A DNA stretch of 62,521 nucleotides from Lysobacterales bacterium (GTDB lineage: Bacteria; Pseudomonadota; Gammaproteobacteria; Xanthomonadales; Xanthomonadaceae), in assembly GCA_017302035.1 (NCBI GenBank), contig JAFLEA010000012.1:1-62521 (forward strand). Direction: 5' to 3'. Each line of letters opens with the position of its first letter. Position 1 is the stretch's first letter. A model generated the notes under the pieces. The model was not told the DNA's origin and made no database searches. It saw only the letters and a list, made by a program, of their open reading frames with translations. This document shows, piece after piece, positions 48,126 to 57,119 of the stretch. Position numbers and translations under genes: made by a program.

Positions 48126-49265
48126 ATGCGCACCACCCGTCGCGACCTGTTCCGCATCGGCGCGCTCGCCGCCACCGCGGCCGCGTTCCCGGTCTGGGCC
48201 AGCGGCCCGGTATCCCGTGCCGCCAAACCGCTGAGGATCCTGATCCTGGGCGGCACCGGTTTCACCGGCCCGTTCCAGGTCCAGTACGCCCTGGCCCGCG
48301 GCCACCAGGTCACCCTGTTCAATCGCGGCAAGCGGCCTTCGCCCGAATGGCCGGGCGAGGTGGAACAACTGCACGGCGACCGCAACACCGGCGACCTGGC
48401 GGCGTTGCACGGCCGCCAATGGGATGTGTGCATCGACAATCCGACCAGCCTGCCGTTCTGGGTGCGCGATGCCGGCCAGGTGCTGGCCGGCAACGTCGGC
48501 CATTACCTGTTCATCTCCACCATCTCGGTCTACGCCGACGGCAGCCGGCCGGGTCTGGCCGAGGACGCGCCGCTGGCCGTGTACCGGGGCAAGGATGCGA
48601 TGGCCGAGACCCAGCAGACCCTGATGGCCGATGTCGAGGGGCTGTACGGCGCGCTCAAGGCCCTCAGCGAGGCCGAGGCGCGCAGGCAGTTCGGCAAAGC
48701 GGTGACCATCGTCCGGCCCGGCTACATCGTCGGCCCGCGCGACGAGACAGACCGTTTCACCTACTGGCCGCACCGGGTGGCCCAGGGCGGCGAGGTACTG
48801 GCTCCCGGCGACGGCAAGGATCCGATCCAGGTCATCGACGGGCGCGACCTGGGCGAATGGATGATCCGCCTGGCCGAGAACCGCACTTTCGGCACCTTCA
48901 ATGCCGTGGGCCCGCGCGATCCGTTGCTGATGGACACCCTGCTCGAAACCAGCCGCCGGGTCACCGCCAGCGACGCCCGCTTTACCCACGTGGACGCGGA
49001 GTTCCTGGCGGCCAACCAGGTCGACCTGCCGATCTGGGTGTATCGCGGCGACGGCCCGTATGCCGGCTACGGCCAGGTCGACAACCGCCGCGCGGTGGCT
49101 GCCGGCCTGAGCTTCCGACCGCTGGACACCACGATTCGGGAACTGCTGGCCTGGTTCGGCAGCCTGCCGACCGAACGCCAGGCCACGCTGCGCGCCGGGA
49201 TTACCCGCGAGCGCGAGGCCGAGCTGCTGGCCCAGTGGCATGCGAGGCAGGGCGCGACCGGCTGA
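48126..49265 (+). CDS. Exported NAD-dependent epimerase/dehydratase family protein
   Basis: A 379-residue protein with a twin-arginine signal (MRTTRRDLFRIGALAATAAAFP) and a Rossmann dinucleotide fold starting RILILGGTGFTGPFQVQYALARGH near residue 37, then the extended-SDR pattern with ISTISVYADGS (serine) and a C-terminal epimerase-like region. A Tat-exported SDR is uncommon but known in this group. The YxxxK pair is not clear (YGALKALSEAE may supply Tyr and Lys). Substrate unknown. Confidence 0.82.
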   Translation: MRTTRRDLFRIGALAATAAAFPVWASGPVSRAAKPLRILILGGTGFTGPFQVQYALARGHQVTLFNRGKRPSPEWPGEVEQLHGDRNTGDLAALHGRQWDVCIDNPTSLPFWVRDAGQVLAGNVGHYLFISTISVYADGSRPGLAEDAPLAVYRGKDAMAETQQTLMADVEGLYGALKALSEAEARRQFGKAVTIVRPGYIVGPRDETDRFTYWPHRVAQGGEVLAPGDGKDPIQVIDGRDLGEWMIRLAENRTFGTFNAVGPRDPLLMDTLLETSRRVTASDARFTHVDAEFLAANQVDLPIWVYRGDGPYAGYGQVDNRRAVAAGLSFRPLDTTIRELLAWFGSLPTERQATLRAGITREREAELLAQWHARQGATG

Positions 49266-49408
49266 GATCCCGGCCGCGGTTCGCGGCGGCTTCGCGCAAA
49301 GGCGGCGAGGCCCGGCCCGGCAACCCATGGCGTCGTTCAGGCCGGGGTTCACCCCCGCCCATGCACGCTGGCATCCTGTGCCAAGGGTGAAAGGGCGAGG
49401 GCAGGGCG

Positions 49409-49675
49409 ATGGCGACCGGATGGGCGGGTGACGGCGCGGTCAACGAGCAGATCGACGCGACCGTGAAGGATGCGGTTGAACGCGCACGCCGGCAGCTTCC
49501 GCAGGGCCCCGGGCTGGAACGCTGCGAGGAGTGCGACGCGCCGATTCCTGCGGCCCGTCGCCGCGCCATGCCCGGGGTGCGCCTGTGCGTGCCGTGCCAG
49601 GAAGCGCACGACCAGGCCGCCGGCTCCGTCAGCGGTTACAACCGCCGCGGCAGCAAGGACAGCCAGTTGCGCTGA
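49409..49675 (+). CDS. DksA/TraR-family zinc-finger protein
   Basis: An 88-residue protein. The C-terminal C4 zinc finger CEEC-x17-CVPC and the preceding helical segment (VKDAVERARRQLPQGPGLERCEECDAPIPAARRRAMPGVRLCVPCQEAHD) match TraR/YbiI-type proteins, which bind RNA polymerase like short DksA. Regulatory targets are unknown. No partner gene nearby. Confidence 0.85.
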   Translation: MATGWAGDGAVNEQIDATVKDAVERARRQLPQGPGLERCEECDAPIPAARRRAMPGVRLCVPCQEAHDQAAGSVSGYNRRGSKDSQLR

Positions 49676-49714
49676 GTGCGGCCCGGCCCGGGAGAGGGCA
49701 GGCGTCCATTCCGA

Positions 49715-50317
49715 TCAGGCAACGGATCCAGCGTCGGGCGGGGCCAGCCAGCGTGGCGGCACCTCGTTGCCGCGCCAGCGGCGCACGGTGCGCTGGAAGA
49801 ACATGCTGTTGGGCACCTGCAGCACGCTGCCGCCGTCGCGCGCGTCCGCTTCGATCTCCTGCAGCGTGGTGTAGATCAGGTTGATGTCCACCACCCGACC
49901 CTTGAGCCCGGGCTTCTCTCCGTTCTCCAGCACTTCGATGTGGTCGTACAGGCGGAATAGGCGGGTGCTGAAGATCAGTACCGTGCAGAAGATGTTGGAG
50001 AGCACGCTCCAGGCCGCGAAGAACGCCACCGCGCCGACCGCGGCGAAGCCGGTGAACGCGGTCCACAGCACCATCCCTGACACGCCCATACGCTCCAGGA
50101 TCAGCAGCACCGCGGCCGAGGCGAGCAGGGTGGCCGAAAGGCGGCGCATCACCGTGGCCATTTCCGGCGGCAGGCCGCGCCGGGCGACCAGGCGCCGCGC
50201 GATGCCGCGGATCACGCGCTGCACCAGCCACGCCACCAGGACGATCAACAGCACCTCGCTGATCGGCATGATGGTGTCCAGCCAACCCTGCGCCCAGAGG
50301 GGCAACCGTTCCTTCAT
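49715..50317 (-). CDS. Small MscS-like mechanosensitive channel-type membrane protein
   Basis: A 200-residue inner-membrane protein with about three transmembrane helices (residues 15-40, 60-80, 85-115) and a short beta region (RLYDHIEVLENGEKPGLKGRVVDINLIYTTLQEIEADARDGGSVLQVPNSMFFQRTVRR) that matches the MscS beta domain. It lacks the C-terminal alpha-beta cap of MscS, so it is shorter than usual. Stop is 40 bases after the DksA-type gene, facing it tail to tail. Confidence 0.75.
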   Translation of the reverse strand: MKERLPLWAQGWLDTIMPISEVLLIVLVAWLVQRVIRGIARRLVARRGLPPEMATVMRRLSATLLASAAVLLILERMGVSGMVLWTAFTGFAAVGAVAFFAAWSVLSNIFCTVLIFSTRLFRLYDHIEVLENGEKPGLKGRVVDINLIYTTLQEIEADARDGGSVLQVPNSMFFQRTVRRWRGNEVPPRWLAPPDAGSVA

Positions 50318-50484
50318 CACCCTGTCGTCCGCATGCGGCGCCGGGCCGCGTCGGTTCCATTCTAGACGCTCCGGGCACGATCCCGGCCGGTGCGGCGGCC
50401 TCCCGTGCGGCGGCGGGCGAAGCCCGATCGGTGCAGCGGCCCCGGCGTTAACATTGCACCATCGGCAAGCGGTGGAGACCTGCA

Positions 50485-52956
50485 GTGGCCACGGATGAAT
50501 GGAAGGGCCTGCGCGTGGCATTGGCGCTGTTGCTGGTGGCGCTGACCCTTCCGGCGCAGGCGCAGATGAAGTACGTGGCTCCGGGCAAGGTGCCGGAACT
50601 GGGGCCGGATGAAGGCCTGGTGGTCATGGCGATGGACAGCGACATGGACCTGTTCCGGGTGCGCGTGACCCGGGATGGCCGCTCCTTCGGTGGCGGAGTG
50701 ATGAATTCGCCAGGGGTGGGGCGCAGTTTCCGCCTGTACCAGGCGCCAGCCGGCACGTATGAATGGAGTGACGTGAAACCGGTCGCCGGAGTGTCGTACC
50801 GCATGGACGACGACCCGGAGCTGAAGTTCGAAGTGCGCCCGGGCCGGATCAACTATGGCGGCGACCTGGTGTTCCGGACCGTGGGCATATGGCGCGCGAG
50901 CATGCGCAGCGCCAATCGCGGGCTGGCCGCGATCGACTGGCTGCACGAGCAACACCCGGAAGTCCTGCGTCGCTACCCGTTCGAGTATTCCGGACGTTAT
51001 CCGGACCCGTTCCCGGCGTTCTATGCGGCCGAGCGCGCCGCCCATCCGCAGGCGCGGCCGGAGGCCGACGTCGCATTTGTGCCGCCTCCCGCATCCGGCC
51101 CGCTGCCGGTGCCGGTCGAGACGTTGTGGAAGAGCGGACAGATCCTCCAGGTCACTCTCAACCCGTCCGGCAGCCTGATGGCGCTGCACCTGCAAACCGG
51201 GGACGAAGCATGGAGCGTGGACCTGATCGACCTCGAAGCGGGCACGCGTTCGACCCTGGCCCAGAGCGCGGCGAAGTTCGATGAATTGGCCTGGGCCGAC
51301 AATGGCACGTTGCTGGCCACGATCAGCTTGCCCGAGCGCGGCAGCCAGGTGACCGTGATCCGCATCCTGACGGAAGCCGATGGCCGCCGTCGCTACGAAT
51401 CGATCCGCGTTCCCCACCGCGGCTGGGTCGTGGATCCGCTGCCCGACGATCCGAACCACATCCTGTTCGCCAGCGCCGGCAGGGATGGCCAGATGATGGT
51501 GCACAGGCTCGATATCTCCAGCCAAAAGGCCGTCGACAAGTTCCAGGCGACCATGCGTACCCGCTTGAACCAGGACTTCAAGGACGACGTGGACTGGATT
51601 GCCGATGCACAGGGCCGGTTGCGGCTGGCCGTCGTCAAGGGCGAAGAGGAGTACATCCTGGTCCGTCCCGGCGGGGAAGCACAGGCCGAAGTCATGCGCC
51701 TGGACGGCACGTTCGATCCGGTCGGCGCATCCGCGGATGGCGGCACGATCTACGGCCTGACCGAAGAGGGCCGCAGTCAGCGCGATCTGGTTGCCTGGGA
51801 CGTGGCCGGGGCCCGCATCGCGCGTACGCTGTTCTCGCGCGAGGGCGTTGACGTCCAGGCGGTGCTGCTCGATGCCGGACGCAACCCGATGGGCGTCGTG
51901 TACGACCAGGGAGGCCGCAGGGTCAGCGAGTACTTCCAGGCCACCGACAGCCACCTGGCGGATTTGCTGCAACGTGCATTCCCGGACCGCACCGTGACCG
52001 TGGGTGACCGCAGCCATGACGGGAGCCAATTGGCACTTTGGGTCGAAGCACCCGATCAGCCACCCCTGTTGTACCACCTGGACACCCGTACCGGCGTAGC
52101 CTCGCTGGTGGAAGAGGATCGTCCATGGCTGGCGGGAATGGATCTGGCACCGACCCGGTTGCTGCGCTTTCGTGGCCGCGATGGCTTGCCGCTGGAGGCG
52201 TTCCTGACCATGCCGCCACGGCACAGCGGTGCGCGCGTGCCCCTGGTGGTGTTCCCGCATGGCGGTCCGGTCGGCGTGGCCGACCGCCTCGTCTTCGACC
52301 CCGAGGTGCAGTTCCTGGCTTCACTGGGATACGCCGTGCTGCAGGTGAACTTCCGCGGCTCGGATGGCTACGGGCGCGCCTTCCGCGAGGCCGCGGAGGG
52401 CGCCTTCGGCACCCAGATCGAGGACGATATCGATGCGGCGATCGAGCATGCGCTGGCGAACCATCCATTGGACCGTTCGCGCATGTGCATGCTGGGCGCC
52501 AGCTATGGCGGCTATTCGGCGTTGTTTTCAGCGGTGCGCTGGCCCGGCCGCTTCCGTTGCGTGGTATCCATCGCCGGCCTGAGCGACCGCATCCTGCACT
52601 TCAGCGCCAGCGATTCGTCACAGGATCCCAAGCTTCGCGAACGGCTGGAAAAGCTGATGGGCGATCCGCGTCGCGATTCCGGGCAGATGCGCGCGACCTC
52701 GCCGCTGTACCGGTATGCGGAACTGCATGAACCAGTGATGCTGGCCCACGGCCTGGACGATGCGCGGGTGGATTTCGAGCACACCCGGCGCATGTTGCGC
52801 ATGCTGGACATGGCCGGGCGCACCCCCGTGGGCCTGCAATTCACCGACGAGGGGCACTCGATCCGCGAGAAGGCGAACCAGCAGGCGCTGTGGCAGGGCG
52901 TGGCCGGGTTCCTGCGCCAGCACCTGGAAGATGCCGGAACTCCGGGAAGGGACTGA
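50485..52956 (+). CDS. Exported S9-family (prolyl-oligopeptidase-like) peptidase
   Basis: An 823-residue protein: signal peptide (VALALLLVALTLPAQAQ), an N-terminal beta-propeller region, and an alpha/beta hydrolase domain with catalytic Ser673 (GASYGGYSAL), Asp759 (HGLDDARVDF) and His791 (DEGHSIREK). This is the S9 peptidase set, probably a periplasmic dipeptidyl or oligopeptidase. Start GTG 50485 follows a GGTGGAG site; the nearby ATG is out of frame. Confidence 0.88.
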   Translation: MATDEWKGLRVALALLLVALTLPAQAQMKYVAPGKVPELGPDEGLVVMAMDSDMDLFRVRVTRDGRSFGGGVMNSPGVGRSFRLYQAPAGTYEWSDVKPVAGVSYRMDDDPELKFEVRPGRINYGGDLVFRTVGIWRASMRSANRGLAAIDWLHEQHPEVLRRYPFEYSGRYPDPFPAFYAAERAAHPQARPEADVAFVPPPASGPLPVPVETLWKSGQILQVTLNPSGSLMALHLQTGDEAWSVDLIDLEAGTRSTLAQSAAKFDELAWADNGTLLATISLPERGSQVTVIRILTEADGRRRYESIRVPHRGWVVDPLPDDPNHILFASAGRDGQMMVHRLDISSQKAVDKFQATMRTRLNQDFKDDVDWIADAQGRLRLAVVKGEEEYILVRPGGEAQAEVMRLDGTFDPVGASADGGTIYGLTEEGRSQRDLVAWDVAGARIARTLFSREGVDVQAVLLDAGRNPMGVVYDQGGRRVSEYFQATDSHLADLLQRAFPDRTVTVGDRSHDGSQLALWVEAPDQPPLLYHLDTRTGVASLVEEDRPWLAGMDLAPTRLLRFRGRDGLPLEAFLTMPPRHSGARVPLVVFPHGGPVGVADRLVFDPEVQFLASLGYAVLQVNFRGSDGYGRAFREAAEGAFGTQIEDDIDAAIEHALANHPLDRSRMCMLGASYGGYSALFSAVRWPGRFRCVVSIAGLSDRILHFSASDSSQDPKLRERLEKLMGDPRRDSGQMRATSPLYRYAELHEPVMLAHGLDDARVDFEHTRRMLRMLDMAGRTPVGLQFTDEGHSIREKANQQALWQGVAGFLRQHLEDAGTPGRD

Positions 52957-52986
52957 GCGCCAGCCCGGCGGCGCCGGCAATGCCGG

Positions 52987-53202
52987 TCAGACCACCCGGA
53001 TCCTGGCCCCCTGGCATACGACCTGCTGGCCTGCGCGGATCTTGCAAGTCTTGCGCAGTTCGACCGCGCCATCGACCTGGACCTGGCCCTCGGCGACCAG
53101 CGCCTTGCCGGCGCCGCCGCTGTCGCACAGGCCGACCAGTTTGAGCAGTTGGTTGAGTTCCACGTATTCGCCTTCCAGGGCGAAATCGACTGTATCGGCC
53201 AT
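52987..53202 (-). CDS. S4 RNA-binding domain protein (YbcJ-like)
   Basis: A 71-residue protein made almost entirely of one S4 domain (VELNQLLKLVGLCDSGGAGKALVAEGQVQVDGAVELRKTCKIRAGQQVVCQGARIRVV), the YbcJ type. Known to bind structured RNA; specific role unknown. A clear GGAGGA site precedes the ATG. The next gene lies on the opposite strand, starting 168 bases away. Confidence 0.9.
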   Translation of the reverse strand: MADTVDFALEGEYVELNQLLKLVGLCDSGGAGKALVAEGQVQVDGAVELRKTCKIRAGQQVVCQGARIRVV

Positions 53203-53369
53203 GTCCTCCGCCTCGGCGCCGCGGCGCGAAGCGGCCGCGGGTGGCAGTGTATGCCCCCTGGACCGCGGCAGAGGATCGGTGGACGCTGTGCAGGGCAGGG
53301 GATATGGCGCCATGCGTCCTGTATGCTGCGGCGCGAAGACGATGGCCTTCGCCATCGCGAGGAGCAGCC

Positions 53370-53714
53370 ATGATCCAGCGCTACGACGTCGGCCCGCGCC
53401 TGTCCGAACTCGCCGTGCACAACAGTGTGGCCTACCTGGCCGGGCAGGTTGCCGAAGACGCGACCCAGGGCATCGCCGGCCAGACCCGGCAGGTACTGGC
53501 GGAGATCGACGCGCTGCTGGCCAGGGCCGGCACCGACAAGACCCGGATCCTGCGCGCCGAGATCTACATCGCCGACATGGCCGACTTCCCCGGCATGAAC
53601 CACGCCTGGGACGAATGGGTTCCCGCCGGCCATGCGCCGCCGCGCGCCACGGTGCAGGCGGCATTGGCCAGGCCGGAATGGAAGGTCGAGATCGTGGTGA
53701 CCGCGGCAGTCTGA
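53370..53714 (+). CDS. RidA family protein
   Basis: A 114-residue YjgF/YER057c/UK114 protein. It has the usual features: HNSVAYLAGQVAED, an ALLARAGTDKTRILRAEIYIADMADFPGMNHAWDEWV core and Arg in PPRATVQAALARPEWKVEIVVTAAV (the Arg-Ala-Thr-Val active region). Typical RidA enzymes deaminate reactive enamines; this belongs to a shorter subgroup for which that activity is not guaranteed. ATG at 53370 follows a GGAGCAG site. Confidence 0.88.
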   Translation: MIQRYDVGPRLSELAVHNSVAYLAGQVAEDATQGIAGQTRQVLAEIDALLARAGTDKTRILRAEIYIADMADFPGMNHAWDEWVPAGHAPPRATVQAALARPEWKVEIVVTAAV

Positions 53715-53877
53715 CCGCAGGGACGATCCGGGATGGCGCGCACCGGCGCCAACGGCGGCCGAAAACCGGACCGGTTGAGGCAAGGTGCAGTACTGCCAGG
53801 ACGCCTGGATTATCCTTGCCGGGATGCTCCCTCCCGGGCTGCCGGGCCCACCGACCACCCGTCCGACCGGATGCCCC

Positions 53878-55098
53878 ATGGATTCCAGCACGCCCGCCCG
53901 CCGCAGTTTCCTGCTCTGCCTTGCGTCAATTTCCGTCCTGCTGGTATCCGGTTGCGCCACCTTGCCGCGCAACCCGGCGCCCGTACAGGACACGCCGATG
54001 GCCACGATTCCCGGCATGCCCGATATCCGCGGCTGGGCGGGCTTCCCCAGCGCCGCGATAACGGAGGACTTCAGCCTGTCGATGCGGCAGGAGTCCGCGC
54101 AGGACTTCCCGGTGGGTGCCGACGGCGTGGTCCGCTACCCGTACCTGGCATTGTCCGGCGGCGGCGCCAACGGCGCATTCGGTGCCGGTTTCCTCAACGG
54201 CTGGACCGCCAGCGGCCAGCGGCCGGTGTTCAAGATGATCACCGGCGTGTCCACCGGCGCGCTGATGGCGCCGTTCGTGTTCATCGGCCCCGCCGGCGAC
54301 GAAGCCCTGAAGCACTTCTACACCACTACCAGCAACGACGACGTGTTCGTCGCCGGTTCGGTACTCATGGCGCTGATGCGCCGCGACTCCATGGCCGACA
54401 CCCGGCCGCTGGCATCGCTGATCGCCAAGGTCGTGGACCGGGAGCTGTTGCGCAAGATCGCCGCCGAGCACGCGCGGGGCAGGCGACTGTACATGGGCAC
54501 CGTGGACCTGGACACGCGCCGCTTCGTGATCTGGAACATGGGCCGGGTCGCCCAGTACGACAACGAGCAGGCCCTGAAACTGTTCCACCAGGTGATGTTG
54601 GCTTCGTCCTCGTTCCCGGTGGCGTTCCCGCCGGTGCTGTTCGAGGTCGAGTTCGGTGGCCAGCGCTACGACGAGATGCACGTGGACGGTTTCGTGGGCG
54701 CCAACCTGTTCGCCCATGTCGGTACGTTCGATCCCACCGCGATCATCCGTACCGAAGGCCGGGCACCGGGGCGCGAGCAGATCTATGCCATCCACAACGG
54801 CCAGTTGAATCCGCCACCCAGCCCGACGGAACGCTCCATCGGCGGGATCGCCATGCGGGTGATGGAGGTTTCCGGCCGGGCAGGAGTGATCGGCGACTTG
54901 TTCCGCGAATACGCGTTCGCCCAGCGCAACCGCTCCGAGTTCCACTGGGTGACCGTGGCCGAAACCGTCGACCTGCCGGATCCGGCCGATTTCGACCCGG
55001 TGCGGATGCGCGAGCTCTATCAGATCGGCTACGAAGCTGGTCGCTCCGGGAACGCCTGGCACGACCGTCCACCCGCGATCGGTGAGGCGACCCCCTGA
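53878..55098 (+). CDS. Patatin-like phospholipase lipoprotein
   Basis: A 406-residue predicted lipoprotein (ISVLLVSGC lipobox, Cys near 26) with a patatin domain: oxyanion GGGANGAFGAGFL near residue 96, nucleophile Ser125 in GVSTGAL (GxSxG), and catalytic Asp270 in MHVDGF. A lipid acyl hydrolase at the envelope is expected. Its stop is only about 35 bases from the candidate end of the transposon, so this is the last chromosomal gene before the island. Confidence 0.87.
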   Translation: MDSSTPARRSFLLCLASISVLLVSGCATLPRNPAPVQDTPMATIPGMPDIRGWAGFPSAAITEDFSLSMRQESAQDFPVGADGVVRYPYLALSGGGANGAFGAGFLNGWTASGQRPVFKMITGVSTGALMAPFVFIGPAGDEALKHFYTTTSNDDVFVAGSVLMALMRRDSMADTRPLASLIAKVVDRELLRKIAAEHARGRRLYMGTVDLDTRRFVIWNMGRVAQYDNEQALKLFHQVMLASSSFPVAFPPVLFEVEFGGQRYDEMHVDGFVGANLFAHVGTFDPTAIIRTEGRAPGREQIYAIHNGQLNPPPSPTERSIGGIAMRVMEVSGRAGVIGDLFREYAFAQRNRSEFHWVTVAETVDLPDPADFDPVRMRELYQIGYEAGRSGNAWHDRPPAIGEATP

Positions 55099-55132
55099 GG
55101 CGGGACCGTAAGATCAGCCACGGCTGTGCAGC

Positions 55133-55321
55133 TGTCGGTAACCCCTTAACCATGTCGCAAAAGATCATTTCACCGTAACCAATTGAATTGTAAGGATCCT
55201 TTGGTGCGATCTCAGGAGCGCCTCGCCCCTGCACGTTTGGGAAGCGACGCGGTTAAGGGCCATGACCGGACTGCGCGCCATGGCTACGGATCAATCACCC
55301 CTTCAAAGGGTTAAGGATGCG
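55133..55321. repeat. Candidate transposon end with repeated transposase-site-like motifs
   Basis: This 189-base gene-free stretch starts TGTCGGTAACCCCTTAACC. The 8-mer GGTTAAGG occurs three times: 55144-55151 (minus strand) and 55251-55258 and 55309-55316 (plus strand). A longer shared core, CCCTTAACC-nn-GTCGC, occurs at 55143 and, inverted, at about 55243-55258. CGTAACC recurs near 55174. Repeats near a tni module suggest TniA binding sites, though two copies are inverted relative to the first. Confidence 0.4.
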
Positions 55322-56194
55322 TCAAACACGCCAGACAGCGCGTTCGACCACGGGCGGGAGCCTGCTCAATCCTGGCGACAACTCATCTGGACGCTCGCGC
55401 ATCAGTTCCCATGCCGCGATCCAAAGGCTTGCGCGCCGAATCGACGGATCGGCGATCTCCCGGTACCCGTCCCATCGCAGCTTTTTGACCGGTTCTTGGT
55501 GGTGCGAAGGACCGTGGACGTACATCGCGAGGTTCCCGCTGGTCTGGATGCACTTCGTTAAAGGGATGTCCCTGACTTTGTTCATGTTGAAGCTGACGGC
55601 GATGAGCAGCTGGCGCGCGGCATGAGGATTACCGGCCAGGTTTGCGGGCCAGGGAGCGCCCTCATACAAGCTGCGCTCGAGGCTTTCCCCAAATGACGCA
55701 ATCAACTCAAGAATCCGCTGCTCGTGAGCGGTCAGGTCGGGGAGTTGGAACTCGCGGACCTGGGGCCAGCTAGTCCACTGCTCTGGGCAGAGAAGGAGCG
55801 GGAATCCATGAACCGCGCACCGGGTGCGAAGAACCCGCCTCCACCCGCGACGGAACCATAGGGGGTCACCTCGGCGCCGGTCGTCTGTCCAGCACAAGGG
55901 GCAATAGACCTCATCCGCTTGTGGGGCAAGGAGCCAAGGAGCGTCCGGCAGGCGCTGAGCAGACAGGTCGGAGGGTGGCAGCCCCATAGCGATGGCCATC
56001 CTGCGCAGCACGCGGAGAGCGGGTGAGTCGATTTCCCCGTACGGTTGCGGGTCGTCCCAGTTCAGGCATTCCCACAGCCGCTTGGGCGGGCACTCGTATA
56101 GCGCGGCGGCGCGGTTGATGACCGAACGCAGCGTTTCGTCCGGCATCGGCGGTCGGATCCACCAACGCTGGCGGGCGGGTTCAGCTTCAAGCAT
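55322..56194 (-). CDS. tniQ: TniQ-family target-selection protein (short form)
   Basis: A 290-residue TniQ/TnsD-type protein. The N-terminal TniQ region (RQRWWIRPPMPDETLRSVINRAAALY) is followed by a zinc-finger set: Cys98-x2-Cys101 and Cys126-x2-His129, with another Cys136, and the family signature WFRRGWRRVLRTRCAVHG. Usual Tn5053 TniQ is about 400 residues, so the C-terminal DNA-binding part may be reduced. It overlaps tniB by eight bases. TniQ proteins choose insertion sites together with TniB; what this one targets is unknown. Confidence 0.85.
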   Translation of the reverse strand: MLEAEPARQRWWIRPPMPDETLRSVINRAAALYECPPKRLWECLNWDDPQPYGEIDSPALRVLRRMAIAMGLPPSDLSAQRLPDAPWLLAPQADEVYCPLCWTDDRRRGDPLWFRRGWRRVLRTRCAVHGFPLLLCPEQWTSWPQVREFQLPDLTAHEQRILELIASFGESLERSLYEGAPWPANLAGNPHAARQLLIAVSFNMNKVRDIPLTKCIQTSGNLAMYVHGPSHHQEPVKKLRWDGYREIADPSIRRASLWIAAWELMRERPDELSPGLSRLPPVVERAVWRV

Positions 56195-57119
56195 CGATCC
56201 TCCGAAGTTCGATCTGTAGAGCCGCTTGTCTCGCAGCAGCCAGCGGCGGTTCGATCATGGCGCGTTCCAATAGCGCCGCCGTGATCCGATCTTCTCCGCA
56301 CTCGACGGCATGGGCAGCGGCGTGGGTCACCAACTGAACGATCGTCTGCAGAACGCCCCTCGACAGTCGCGTCAACTCCGTCGAGAGCGTCGGCGAAGAC
56401 AGATAGGAGGGCTTGCGCAACGGAAGCGCCTTCTCCAATGCATCGAGGAAGTTCTTCAGGTACGCATCGCGCGTCCAGATAGGCAACTCCCGGTACTTGA
56501 AACGCGCGTTCAAGTGCTCATCGACCTGCATCGCCGCGGGTGCGTGGGATGTCCCCAATATGAGGATCGGCAAAGACAACTCGTTCATGAGGAACTTGAT
56601 GGTGTCCAATGCAATGCGCTGCTGGCGTGCTGTCGTCGTCAGGATGTCCTGGATCTCGTCGACGACCAGCAACCTGAGATTCGCTGCTCGGCAGAGCTTG
56701 ATCACCATGCGCTCCCGGTCGCTTCCCGAGTAGCGGCTGGGCTCAGGAACTCCGAACCGGACCAGGATCCGGCTGTAGAGCGTTTTCGCTTCCCGGGCAT
56801 TGGTCATGTTGATGGCCAGCACTGGTTGGCCGGCCGCCCTTCCGGCCATTGCCGGCGTCGGAGGGTGACGGCGAAGGACGGCACGGGACAGCATGGTCTT
56901 TCCGGAACCAGGCTTGCCGGAGACAACCAGCCCATTGGCCCTTGTCTGGGAAGGCATTCGGATGAGGAACTCGATGTGGTCAAGAACTGGGACCAGCCGT
57001 TCGTGCATGATGAATCGCTCGATGAGCATGCGGCCGGCTCGCTCTTCATCAGGCAGGTCAAGTTGCCCACGTGCCGAGGGGTCAAGGTGTCTGAAATCGC
57101 TCATGTCCGTCAGCTCCAT
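56187..57119 (-). CDS. tniB: TniB-family AAA+ transposition regulator
   Basis: A 310-residue AAA+ protein: Walker A SGKPGSGKT (residues 67-75), Walker B LRLLVVDEIQD (148-157), a sensor-1-like LPILILGTSHAPAAM, and an arginine-rich tail. TniB/TnsC ATPases link the target protein to the transposase. It overlaps tniA by ten bases and tniQ by eight, so the three genes are translationally coupled. A start at 57104 (MSDF) with its own GGAG site is an alternative. Confidence 0.88.
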   Translation of the reverse strand: MELTDMSDFRHLDPSARGQLDLPDEERAGRMLIERFIMHERLVPVLDHIEFLIRMPSQTRANGLVVSGKPGSGKTMLSRAVLRRHPPTPAMAGRAAGQPVLAINMTNAREAKTLYSRILVRFGVPEPSRYSGSDRERMVIKLCRAANLRLLVVDEIQDILTTTARQQRIALDTIKFLMNELSLPILILGTSHAPAAMQVDEHLNARFKYRELPIWTRDAYLKNFLDALEKALPLRKPSYLSSPTLSTELTRLSRGVLQTIVQLVTHAAAHAVECGEDRITAALLERAMIEPPLAAARQAALQIELRRIDA

